From Chrysophaeum taylorii (lineage: Eukaryota > Sar > Pelagophyceae > Pelagomonadales > Pelagomonadaceae), in the NCBI GenBank assembly GCA_029834535.1, contig JAQMWT010000406.1, forward strand, positions 62,001 through 126,000: a stretch of DNA of 64,000 nucleotides, given 5' to 3'. Of the stretch, positions 52,100 to 60,830 are shown piece by piece (the first letter of the stretch is position 1; the number at the start of each line of letters is the position of its first letter). The position numbers and the translations under genes were made by a program. The notes under the pieces are model-generated. The model had not been told where the DNA came from. It saw nothing but the letters and a program-made list of their open reading frames with translations, and ran no database searches.

Positions 52100-52517
52100 T
52101 TAAACGGCAGCTTGCTGTATGGGGGTTAGTTGACGAAAATAATTAAGCATTGGCGGTAACGTTTCCGAGGAGATTGTGTTAAGTTGGTGAGAAACATCAT
52201 CAACGAAGCGTTCAACAAGCACATTAAGCAGCTCGTCCGGGTTGGTTACTATGCATACTTTATCTTCAACAGAATGTAACAGAGACCAAGCTGCTACAAG
52301 AATCTCAAGATTTACACTCGAGATAAAGGGCAACCGAAGTAAGATCATGCTGCTTTCATCAGGGTTAACAATGATTTTGGAGACATCAACTTTAAGGGAT
52401 GTTGCAGTTTGCATGATTGCCTCTTTAAGCTGCTTATTAATAGCAATAGACTTTCCAAGGTGGAGGATTATAGCCCTGATGTGGGCCGCTGGATCGTTAA
52501 AACAAGAAAGTTGGAAG
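52100..52517 (-). pseudogene. 3' ORF of the retrotransposon, middle part (after TRIM insertion)
   Basis: The frame resumes directly beyond the TRIM insertion with QLSCFNDPAAHIRAIILHL and runs about 138 codons to a stop at 52100. Helical, no recognised motif. Before the insertion this and the 52961-53813 fragment were adjacent. Confidence 0.55.
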
Positions 52518-52584
52518 CAAAAGGTGAGGGTAGGAATGCCGGTCCTGGTGTGTGCGAGTGCCCGGGGCTGTATATACCCCTGTG
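52518..52584 (-). repeat. TRIM 3' terminal repeat
   Basis: 67-bp repeat, same orientation as 52894-52960, two mismatches. Preceded on the minus strand by the purine tract GATGGGGAAG and followed by the target duplication CTTCC. Confidence 0.8.
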
Positions 52585-52893
52585 CTTCCCCATCACAGTG
52601 AAACGTGAACATCTGGGGCGAGTCAAGCATGTATGCGAGACGGTGGGGACCCAGCAGACGACGACGCCATCTGCTTAAGATGAACATCTGCGTCGGAGAT
52701 GAACATCCGGTCCTGGTAAGTGAAAGCGCCCAGATGAGGGGGGTCTAGTGTGTGTGCTAGACGATGGGGCTCCAGCAGTTGGCGACGGCAGCTGCTTCGA
52801 AGGCACTCACACACTCCTTGCGGCGCAGCGGTGGGGCGGATTCGAACGCGCGAACCACCTCGAGCGCTTTAAGGGCCCATAACCAAAACTTGG

Positions 52894-52960
52894 CAAAAGG
52901 TGAGGGTAGGAATGCCGGTCCTGATGTGTGCTAGTGCCCGGGGCTGTATATACCCCTGTG
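52894..52960 (-). repeat. TRIM 5' terminal repeat
   Basis: 67-bp repeat matching 52518-52584. Preceded on the minus strand by target duplication CTTCC; the primer-binding-like GGTTATGGGCCC begins nine bases downstream. Confidence 0.8.
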
Positions 52961-53813
52961 GGAAGGGCTGCTGACTATTGCGGATTAAAGCTATCCCATG
53001 ATGTGACCGATCGCACAGCGCACAAATCAACAAGAAGAAAGGGCGCGGCACATCGAAACAGTGAGATGCATGTTGCGCAGACGCGAGATGATCCTCAATA
53101 ATTTGGCGAATCGCGTCAGTTTTAAGTTCGTCTTCATTGCAAATGGTGAGCACGACTGGTGTGCCTGGCGCTTTCACTTTGTTATAACACTTTGTACACA
53201 TCACGTGAACTTTGACAACCCCTTTAATGGGTGGGAAGCGATGAAGACGAATTCCCTCATTAGGAGATATAGCGGGGGCGTTTCGGATACGCTTAGTCTT
53301 GACACACAACAAAGAGCTGAGATATTGGACATTGTCTACAAACTCTGTCTGTTGTGCTTCCGTAAGTAGCTGCTGCAAAGACTCAAACCAGCACTGGGGG
53401 TCCTTGTGTTGCGGAATAAGGAAATTGGGTGGTGATGAGCCAAGGGCAGTAACGTTCCCGGACATCATCGCTAATACGTCAAATTTACAATGTTTGAGCA
53501 GGAAATACTCAGACTTTGTTGCTTGCAATTTAGACTGTTGTTGGGCAGCTGCTTTGGGAGTCGATTGATGTCCTTGTGCCACCGACAAATAGGTTTGATG
53601 TTTCCGTTTAGGGGAACTAGTCGGTGCAACGCTTGGAGTTAGAGCATTAAAAGGTGGAGACAGTGACAGTATACCACCACTACGACCCCGGTTCATGGTA
53701 GAGTGGCGTCGGCTCGCAGCATCTTTGTTTTTAGTGGGATTCATCATGAGAGGAATCTCCACATCACATTTTATGTAGCATTTCACATTTTTGCAAGCCA
53801 GTATCATGTGCAT
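52961..53813 (-). pseudogene. Extra ORF downstream of RNase H, unknown function
   Basis: About 284 codons up to the TRIM insertion. Lys/Ser/Gln-rich N terminus, then a helical middle (CWFESLQQLLTEAQQTEFV). A possible zinc-binding region follows: VMCTKCYNK with CxxC, ASHCFD, and LLICALCDRSHHG with another CxxC and two His. It lies where some LTR elements carry an envelope or accessory ORF, but there is no signal peptide or membrane helix. I do not recognise a family. Confidence 0.6.
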
Positions 53814-53863
53814 GGCAGGGTTAGTTTAAAGTCATTTCGGACATAATGGAGGGTAATGATTAA

Positions 53864-54715
53864 CTAACTATCTTGTTGAACTATGGGTTGTTGTAAGCCG
53901 AGTAACGTGCGAAATCTGCTGAAGAGTGGAGCTCCAAAGGGTTTGGTAAATCCATCGGCGATATTATGGGAGCCGGAAACATGATGTAGACGGATGCGTT
54001 TTAACTGTACGTAGTCGCGTACACGGAACCAACGTGTGCTGATAGCTTTAGCCTTAGTCGCACTGTCGGGATTATTAGATAGATGAATAGCAGAAGCAGA
54101 ATCTCCAAGTATAGGGCTGTTACGTATGAACGACATGTCCGACGGGAGGGGATTGTCGTGAGCATCATAGTCTAATAGCAAGTCTTTCCCTGGAGGTTGG
54201 TGGAAATAGAAGTGAGGATTTATAGCGAATGCCATTTCCGTTAGCAATTTGCGTAACCAGACCACATCATCGGCGCACATATTAAGGGCTATGAGCTCAC
54301 TTTCGTGCGTAGAAGTAGCTGTAATAGGTTGCAACTTGGACTTCCAAGTGATGAGAGAACCAAACAGAAGGATAGCGTAACCGGTCGTAGATTTGCGGTC
54401 TTGTTCATAAGAGGGTGCATTATCGGCATCAACGAACGCGACTAGTGGATCAAAATTACCTGAATTAACTAGTTCTTTAGTGTAGTCCAACATGGTAGCC
54501 ATGTCAGTACGATTACCGATAAGAAGTCGAAGATGGTCCATTAGAGCGGAAGAACCAGAGTAGTACCAGAGGCGAAGATTGCGATTTTCGGGCTTGCGCA
54601 AGTAGCAGAGCGTTCCTGTTAGTACTTGAACATGTAGAAATGCTGGATTATGCATTCCTCGAGAGCAACGACCTAAGGCTTTGGGATAAATCAGGACGAC
54701 AGGCCAATTGAACAA
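53864..54715 (-). pseudogene. Copia RNase H domain
   Basis: The copia RNase H signature is intact: VAFVDADNAPSYEQDRKSTTGY (first catalytic Asp and the RKSTTGY motif), ATSTHESELIAL (catalytic Glu), GDSASAIHLSNNP (second Asp), and HHVSGSHNIADGFTKP near the end. It overlaps the reverse transcriptase fragment in a different frame at its start, so one frameshift separates them. The opening codon is TTG, consistent with an internal piece of a polyprotein rather than an independent ORF. Confidence 0.88.
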
Positions 54716-55945
54716 ACGTGAGCTTGCCGAGTAGTGTAGAGAAAGTATGAAGGATGAACTTGTCCATATCAGAAGATGACTCTCCAGTTTTATACGTGGT
54801 TGATGGTGACATCGGTGTGGAAGTGGGGCGCAACTGCATTAAAACGGGGTACTCTTCGAACAATGCATCAAGTTTAGCCTGACAGTCCAGTGATATAGAA
54901 CCATCAGTTGTACGCGTTATGCGCATGCCTAAGAGAGTATGGACTTCCTCGAAGGTGTCGACTGAGTATTCCTTTTTCAGAGCGTGCTGGAACTCACGAC
55001 GTAGAGTTTCTGAAGTACAAGTAATGACGACGTCGTCTACTGAGAGCGTGCAAATTAGAAATGTAGCGTCAGCTTGGACTTTAGCGTAAATGCATGTGTC
55101 TGTTCGAAATCGTGTATAGCCTAATGAATCAAAGAAGCCGTTTATGGTTTGATTCCAAAGGGCAGGGCTCTGACGCAATCCATAGAGAGATTTAAGTAGC
55201 TTTGGAAGACGGCGGCCTTGGTATTTAGTATCTTCGGGATCGAGAAGGTAAATGCCTTGAGGCAGTTTGACGTAGACATGAGAATCGATGGGAGCTTGAA
55301 CAAAAGCGTTAGGGACGTCGACATGGTAGACGGGAAGTCGCAGGTGAGCTGCTAGCGCCAAAACACAACGGATGCCGGTAAGCTGTGCCATAGGACTGAA
55401 TGTGTTGAAGAAATCGGTGCCCAGAGAGGCTAAGAATCCTCGTAGGACCAGGCGTGCTTTATGTTTAATGTACTGACCAGCAGCGTTGGTTTTTATCCGT
55501 AGGACGAGACGGGTGTCAATAGGTTTTGAGTTGACCATTGGCAGCGCTAGTTTAAAGCAGCCAAACTTAACAATGTCAAAAATCTCTTTAGAGATGGCAG
55601 CAACATAAGCTTTGCGATCAGCGTCTGAGAGACCTTTGAGGCAGGTCAACTCATATTCATCAATTTTGATATCTTTGGCTTGAATCTTGTATTCGTCCGA
55701 ACCAACCGTGCTAGGGTCATGAGTCGTCGTCAGATGAGTAATCGAATAAGAAGCGATATTATCGTGCAGATGAGCATGATCGGGATCTTCGACGAGTTGA
55801 ACAACTAGTAGAGGAGCATCACCAAGGTGGGCTTCAATGTAATGCGATTGTACGGTGATATAGTCTTCGATGGCGGAGAGATGAGGCTCAGAAGCGCCGT
55901 AAGAAGCGTCATCCACAATCCTTACTACTAATCGACAGATGTTTG
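54648..55945 (-). pseudogene. Copia reverse transcriptase (RVT_2)
   Basis: Clear RVT_2 domain: KHKARLVLRGF, TFSPMAQLTGIRCVLALAA, VYHVDVPNAFVQAPI (first catalytic Asp), LPKLLKSLYGLRQSPALWNQ, the active site LSVDDVVI (usual YVDD), and LLGMRITR. The frame runs on upstream through GC-rich sequence to 56051, but that stretch belongs to the Helitron insertion, so the copia sequence is taken to begin near 55945. The frame is long and open, the best preserved part of the element. Confidence 0.9.
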
Positions 55946-56006
55946 TCTGTTTGTCTGTCCCCCGATTTAGGGTAAGGATCAGGTAGGCCCGCGAGCCAGG
56001 CAGGCA

Positions 56007-56530
56007 TTGATCCTCCAAGCCGTCTACGGCGACCTCGCAGACTATTTCCACGACCCGCGGCGGCTCTTTCAGCGCGCCATTCTCACGCCCCGTCGAAACG
56101 ATGTTGTCGATGCTGACAACGCGCGCATGACCGCGGCCTTTTTTCCCCGGAGACGAGGCGTCGGAGTTCTTTTTCGGGAGACTAGGTTGGGTCGGAAGAC
56201 GACGCCTCGCTCTTTACAGTCGAGTTTTCAACTCCCTGACAACCAACGGCATGCTGACTTTGAGCGCGAGCTTAAAGTCTTCGCAACCTCGACCAGTCGC
56301 ACGGCCACTGCAACGGTACCAGATACATGATCGATCGTGTCGTTGTCACCGAGGCTCCTCCAACCTGTATCCCTTAAGGCCCGCCTACGCCAACGATCAA
56401 CAAGAGCCAGGGCCAGACGCCCCGCGAGGTCGGCGTCCTCTTGCCCAAGCCCGTCTTCTGTCACGTCCAGCGCTACGTGGCTCACTGTCGATCGGCAGCC
56501 CCGAGAATATGCTCTTCTGAGTCGACGACT
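56007..56530 (+). pseudogene. Helitron/PIF1 helicase C-terminal remnant
   Basis: Contains RAILTPRRNDVVDADNARM, a NGTRYMIDR stretch and TINKSQGQT followed by PREVGVLLPKPVF, spread over at least three frames. The order and spacing match the C-terminal half of the PIF1-like helicase of Helitron transposons; host PIF1 shares these motifs but would not be expected as a broken fragment inside a retrotransposon. Confidence 0.75.
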
Positions 56531-56597
56531 CCACCCTACCCCACACGTGCTGCGCAATACCGACAAGCCCCCTCCCGGCGTCTACACGCGCACTGTA

Positions 56598-56936
56598 GGT
56601 GAACTTACTGGGACAAGATGAACTTACTGGGGTTAGAGATTGGGACTATGTGAATATAGTGACCACGTGAGCTTACTGAGACCAGGTGAACTTACTGGGT
56701 TTTCTAGAGTAAACTCAAGGATTGGCGGCGCGTGCGGATCAAAGCAGCTTGGATTGGCGGGGGTGAGAGCGACGAGCTCAAAGGAGTGGGTGTGAGCACG
56801 AGCGGGTTTACGCCGAACTTACTGGGGTTAGAGATTTGGACTAGGTGAACTTACTGACCAGGTGAACTTACTGGGACCAGGTGACCAGGTGAACTTACTG
56901 GGGTTAGAGATTCGGACTAGGTGAACTTACTGGCCT
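56598..56936. repeat. Tandem gaacttactgg repeats
   Basis: Around nine copies of a gtgaacttactgg(gg) core, some followed by ttagagatt(c/t/g)ggacta, irregularly spaced and interrupted at 56705-56810 by the dispersed repeat. Located at the 3' side of the Helitron fragment. Confidence 0.85.
56727..56786. repeat. Dispersed repeat, copy 2
   Basis: Partner of 24701-24760: aaagcagctt(a/g)gattggcgggggt and following gagcg/cgagc/aaaggag blocks in identical order. Here it lies inside the Helitron-derived insertion. Confidence 0.6.
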
Positions 56937-56939
56937 GCA

Positions 56940-58107
56940 CTTGTTATGATCCAAAATGGAGTGGGACGTGAACAAAGCATAAACATATTGAGCGGGAGGA
57001 ACTTGAATGGCGTGAGCATGTTCAGAGATTAAATGAACGAGAGCTTGAGGAAAGTGAAAGTCTGCAAGGTTGATGTTGTCGCAGAAGTGAACATGAGGAG
57101 TATCAGGTGATGGGTGGCTATGGCTCCTATGACACATAACTGAAGAGGACTGTGAAATCGCTTGGTGCACATGGTGTAAATCCCCCCTCTGGAGGTATAG
57201 CCGTCCAGTGGATGCCATGAGTGATATGAAGGGAGTGGAGGGTGGGGTCGCAGAAGGTTATGTACTGCTTGGAGAGGTCATACTTGAAGTCGGCAAGCGT
57301 ACCACCGGCTTGTTTATAAGCGGCAACAGTAGGCGAAGCAATACGAGTAAGAACATCCTTGAGATTGGTTTTGCGACGAGGCTGAGGATGATGAGGACCA
57401 CGGGTGAGACGGAGGACATCCTGGGAACAGAGAGACCGATAAGATGGTAAAAGTGGCAGAGTGTCGGGAGACACTTCGGATGTAGGTGTGGTGGTGGAAG
57501 TAGCGGGTGCAGGAGGAGCTGGAGCACATGCGGGAGCGGGAGAGGGAGCATGGAGATGAGAAGAAGGAGTCCCCCTCTCATGGTCAGTGTTGGTAGGCAT
57601 AGCATTCCCCCTCTGCGTCGCATCATTGGGGGTGCTGTGAACAGAGAAGGGAATGTCGGGTGAAGGTGCGGGAGGTGGATGCTGTTCATAATCAGGAGGA
57701 GATTTAGAAATAAGATGGGGAAAAGTCAGTTTAGAGGAAACACGGACTTGGCCGTTTTCAGGATTAAGGACAACATCGGCTAAATGATTAACGTGGGGTG
57801 TTATTAAAGGATTTATAACGTTAGCACCGCATAGGTAGATGTAGGGACGACATCGGGGCTCATATTTATGAAATTCGTTAGGTTCCAAATGCAAATAACA
57901 AACAGAGCCAAAAGGTTTGAGGTAGTCTTGTTGGGGAACATTACATTGGTCTAACAAAACTTGTTGGGGACTTAGGACTTTATTATAAATACGTTCGAGG
58001 GAAACGTTAGGGAGGAGATTATATGATTGGATAGCATGTATAACAGCCCACGGGTAGTGTGGTGCCGGATCTGTTAGGGGGTGACCTTTATAGGATACAT
58101 TAAGCAT
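56940..58107 (-). pseudogene. Copia integrase C-terminal region and linker
   Basis: Begins after the catalytic core. YPWAVIHAIQSYNLLPN, SPQQVLLDQCNVPQQDYLKPFGSVCYLHL and RPYIYLCGANVIN match the conserved copia region after the DDE core (W..A...A....N, the FG..CY.H box and the Y-I-x-L-G box). A long Pro/Thr-rich linker follows, then HITHGIHWTAIPPE. A frameshift near 57127-57218 moves the frame before the Helitron insertion cuts it. Confidence 0.8.
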
Positions 58108-58136
58108 ATGCCTGAGTCGTGTAGACGCGGCAGTGT

Positions 58137-58490
58137 CTATGTGACCAACATGGCTTCGACTTCATGATTAAATACATGTAAGTAAGGGGGGAACGCGGAC
58201 ATATTAATACCGTGTTCCACACGGAAGGGGGTTGTAACATGCTGGGATAAATAGGGTTTAAAGGAATCACAATAAATTTGTTTTAGTTGTACATGAACAT
58301 AAGTAGAGCAAAAATTGCGGACAAACTCAAGGGCGTTACAAAATTCGCTGGAGTTAGTGCTACGACAAAAGTACACTAACAGAAATTTAGAAATGAGACA
58401 CTTGAAGACAATAATATGTCGAAAGGATCCCCATTCCGAGAGAACAGTGACGTAACCACCGTCACATGCCCAAGCTTCACCAGGTTGAAA
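58137..58490 (-). pseudogene. Copia integrase catalytic core
   Basis: The DDE triad is visible over two frames: GEAWACDGGYVTV (first Asp, near 58470), QIYCDSFKPY (second Asp) and YLHVFNHEVEAM (Glu, matching the NG-x-AE-R-M position). The first Asp is in a different frame from the zinc-binding fragment upstream. The core therefore looks complete in residues but not in frame. Confidence 0.75.
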
Positions 58491-58814
58491 ATTTTTTTCG
58501 AATGATGGTTGCTTGATAAGATGGTGTGGATGAGGAAAGCTTTTTTATGAATTGTACAATCCACACAGAACTTACGGTAGGGTACGTCAGATGGGTGGTG
58601 TCCAGGACTGGCAGATGGGTGGTGTCCAGGACTGGCAATAACCTGAACAGCTTTTATAGCTTGAAAATCACTGGAATGGTGAATGTTGTGAAAGTTAGTA
58701 GCTCGTTGTTGCGCATCTCGAAATACAAGGGTGCCCCTGGCATGGACTTTCTTATCGAAGGGCGCATGCTTCTCGTGGAGCTGTCTTGGCGTTATAAGTG
58801 GTATTTGTTTTTCT
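58490..58814 (-). pseudogene. Integrase zinc-binding (pre-integrase) region
   Basis: HNIHHSSDF followed by FCVDCTIHKKAF resembles the H-H-C-C zinc-binding domain before copia integrase cores. It contains a tandem duplication of eight residues (ASPGHHPS twice), matching a 24-bp direct duplication at 58590-58636. The same frame runs into the end of the methyltransferase region upstream. Confidence 0.65.
58590..58636. repeat. 24-bp tandem duplication in integrase zinc-binding region
   Basis: agatgggtggtgtccaggac plus tggc is present twice head to tail, duplicating eight codons of the zinc-binding region. Confidence 0.85.
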
Positions 58815-59402
58815 TTAGTAGGAGAAAAATATATCTGCGGACAGGATGTTAGAGAGGAAAGCATGAGCTACTGAATCAGTATGAAAAGAGGTAAGTTCGT
58901 AGTTAGAAGTGATAGTATCACAACATAAGAGTTTTTTATTGGAAATGTAGAACATAGTAATGGAACTCTGGTGTAATGTTGAAGATGTATCTGTTGGGAA
59001 TATATTTGTGAAGGTTGGCCTATAGTTTTTAGTTAGAGGAGCGTGATCAGGGTTAAACGATGGTAATAGCGTTAATGTACGCAAGTCGTAAACAAGCTGA
59101 CACAAGTGTTTATAAATTGTATGATATGTTCCAGCTGGAATAGCATTTGCGATGATATCACAGCATAGGTCGGGGGACAAAGACGAAAGAAAATTGATTT
59201 GGTACGCTGTGAAGTTATTGGCGCGTGCCAATTCGCGAGTTGAGTAGTGTCGGATGCGATCGAGTCGTGGATCGTACACGGGCATATTAGCAAATCCACG
59301 AATGGTAGGAGTGGGAGTATATATAGAGTAAACTTTGGCCCCATCTTTCTGTCGCTTGATGTTATAAAGCCCAAATATCTGCTTTGGACAAGTGCATGTC
59401 AC
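58815..59402 (-). pseudogene. Retrotransposon methyltransferase, motifs IX-X
   Basis: Contains YTPTPTIRGFANMPVY, then RHYSTRELARANNF (motif IX, compare R-x-L-T-x-R-E-x-A-R-x-Q-x-F) and CDIIANAIPAGTYHTIYKHL (motif X, compare QIGNAVPPxLA). The remaining ~95 codons have no recognised motif and lead toward the integrase. The frame overlaps the previous fragment by about 40 bases (59362-59402), so one frameshift separates the target-recognition region from motifs IX-X. The listed start codon is GTG, in keeping with an internal polyprotein segment. Confidence 0.8.
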
Positions 59403-60045
59403 TTAAAGCAAATATTTTGTCGATAAATTCGAGGCGATTTTCCTGAGGGTAGAAGACAAAAGAATCATGAAATACATGAGAGGTGTAGGAAACCAGTGCT
59501 TGTACTAGACGACGTGTGTCTTGATTTTCATTATTATGATGGTATGCTTGGCGAAGCCAAAGAAAACCGGTGACTGGTTCGAGAGAAGCAGTCTTGTCGA
59601 TTCCGGCATCGTGTGTTAAAAGGGTGTAGGTTTCGCCAAAAGCATTTATGTGTACCTGGTATTTAGAAGAGGAGTTAGAAACTGTTATGTCTCCGCCTGT
59701 ATGTCTTCCACCGGTGATGTAAATGATGGAGGAAGTAGAGGGTTTATTTAAAAATAACCTATGAGATGGTTGGTTAGATTCGATAGTTGTAATACGAAAG
59801 GACACAGGTAATGTGATGGATTTAGGGAATAATCGTCCCATGATATTATAGAGGAGCACAAAAGCTTTGAGTTCAATAGGGGATCTCATGCAAACTAGTG
59901 GTATTCTTGAATTAGCCAAGAATCCCAGGCGAAAATTAGAAATGCCTTCCATTTCATCTTGACTGGGATGTTCGACTGTTTCATTAGAGTGCAGACGAAG
60001 GAACAGCATAGTTATGGTTTCGAGCTCAGTCACATTTAAGCGCAC
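59362..60045 (-). pseudogene. Retrotransposon methyltransferase, putative target-recognition region
   Basis: About 227 codons between motif VIII and motif IX, which is where C5-methyltransferases hold their variable target-recognition domain. Beta-rich stretches and GGRHTGGDITVSN, SLEPVTGFLWLRQAY are visible; no family signature, as expected for a TRD. It is joined to both neighbouring fragments by frameshifts. It could also contain unrelated retrotransposon sequence; position is the main argument. Confidence 0.55.
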
Positions 60046-60812
60046 GGATCCGGTACGACTAAATATGTTATAGGTTTGGGTGTGGACACAAATGGTAAGT
60101 CAGGAAAGACTTGTGTCCAAGGTTCGTCGACTATTAACTTGCGACTGATGGAATTAGCATGGTCTGCGATATCCAGAAAGGAGGTGACTCGTTTATTAGG
60201 CCATGAAAGCAAATCGAGACGGCCGGTGTTATATTTGCGTGCAACGAGGATCCATCTTTCTCTGGCTTGATAATCTCCACATAGATAGCATGGAAATCGG
60301 TCACATATGTCCGCCGTGTAGTGCATCGTTGAGAAGATGAGATTGGCAACTCGTATATGGTCTTCATACGATGCGGAGTGTGGTGGTGTCATTTCCATGA
60401 AAAGAACGAGCGGCTTTAAAAGCTCAAGTACACTTAGAGCACTTGGAAACAAGGAATCATCCATATCGCGCTCGAAGGTGGAAATGGATCTCCCATTGAT
60501 TATGTTGCGATTTGTGCATGGTGATGTCAATTCCACTATGTCAGTGTAATATCGTGCACGTTCAACGTCCGATGCTCGATGGAGATATGTCAAAACCTTA
60601 GGTAAGGATGGGAAAACTTCGATGGAGTTACCAAAACGTCTTCGTAGCATGTGCGTGATATTGTCGTCGCTCTCAACAAGAACTTTAACGTCGATGTTGA
60701 TTTGCAAGTCATTAGAAGCGCAAGCCAAGAATGCAGGAGTGGACATCCCAGAGCAAAGTAAAGTTACTGTAGGTATTCGTGGGCTAGGAGATGAAGTTAC
60801 TGTATGGAACAA
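60036..60812 (-). pseudogene. Retrotransposon methyltransferase, motifs I-VIII
   Basis: C5-DNA-methyltransferase catalytic half. Motif I: TVTLLCSGMSTPAF (SAM binding, ~residues 15-28). Motif II: VLVESDDNITHMLRRRF. Motif IV: DIVELTSPCTNRN with catalytic Cys 99 (near 60518), but PCT instead of PCQ/PCN. Motif VI: KPLVLFMEMTPPH, with E140 for the ENV Glu. Motifs VII-VIII: CYLCGDYQARERWILVARKY, with an exact QxRxR (182-186). Family role: transfer of methyl from SAM to cytosine C5. It lies directly after protease in the same orientation. The frame opens on TTG, so it was part of the polyprotein. Confidence 0.88.
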
Positions 60813-60830
60813 ACGTGTTGTAACCTTGCG

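Larger units (their letters stand above)
52518..52960 (-). mobile_element. TRIM-like mini LTR retrotransposon (443 bp)
   Basis: 67-bp terminal direct repeats at 52518-52584 and 52894-52960 differ at two positions. Five-base target duplications (ggaag, plus strand) flank it at 52513-52517 and 52961-52965. On the minus strand, nine bases after the 5' repeat lies GGTTATGGGCCC (52873-52884), complementary to the anticodon-arm sequence GGGCCCATAACC of eukaryotic initiator tRNA-Met, the half-tRNA type of primer site known from Drosophila copia. A purine tract GATGGGGAAG abuts the 3' repeat. The 309-bp interior has no coding capacity and contains a tRNA-promoter-like GTTCGAATCC. The repeats end CA...TG rather than the usual TG...CA. 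Confidence 0.75.
55945..56940 (+). mobile_element. Degenerate Helitron fragment inserted between integrase and reverse transcriptase
   Basis: A GC-rich ~1-kb block interrupts the AT-rich element. On the plus strand, 56007-56530 encodes the end of a PIF1/Helitron helicase in shifted frames: YGDLADYFHDPRRLFQRAILTP (compare ERAILTPxNDxVDxIN), a NGTR box, TINKSQGQT at 56393-56419 (motif VI signature), and VGVLLPKPVFCHVQRYVA. After the helicase come a dispersed repeat (56727-56786) and many copies of gaacttactgg. It is truncated at the 5' side. The boundaries are set by composition, not by a defined terminus. Confidence 0.75.

Noticed and set aside
52818-52888. A tRNA or tRNA-derived SINE on the minus strand (GTTCGAATCC B-box-like sequence)
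   Set aside because: The T-stem does not pair around the loop and no matching acceptor stem exists upstream. Terminal repeats, target duplications, primer site and purine tract explain the segment better as a TRIM.
51306-53813. An envelope gene for the retrotransposon
   Set aside because: No signal peptide, transmembrane helix or fusion-like segment is visible.
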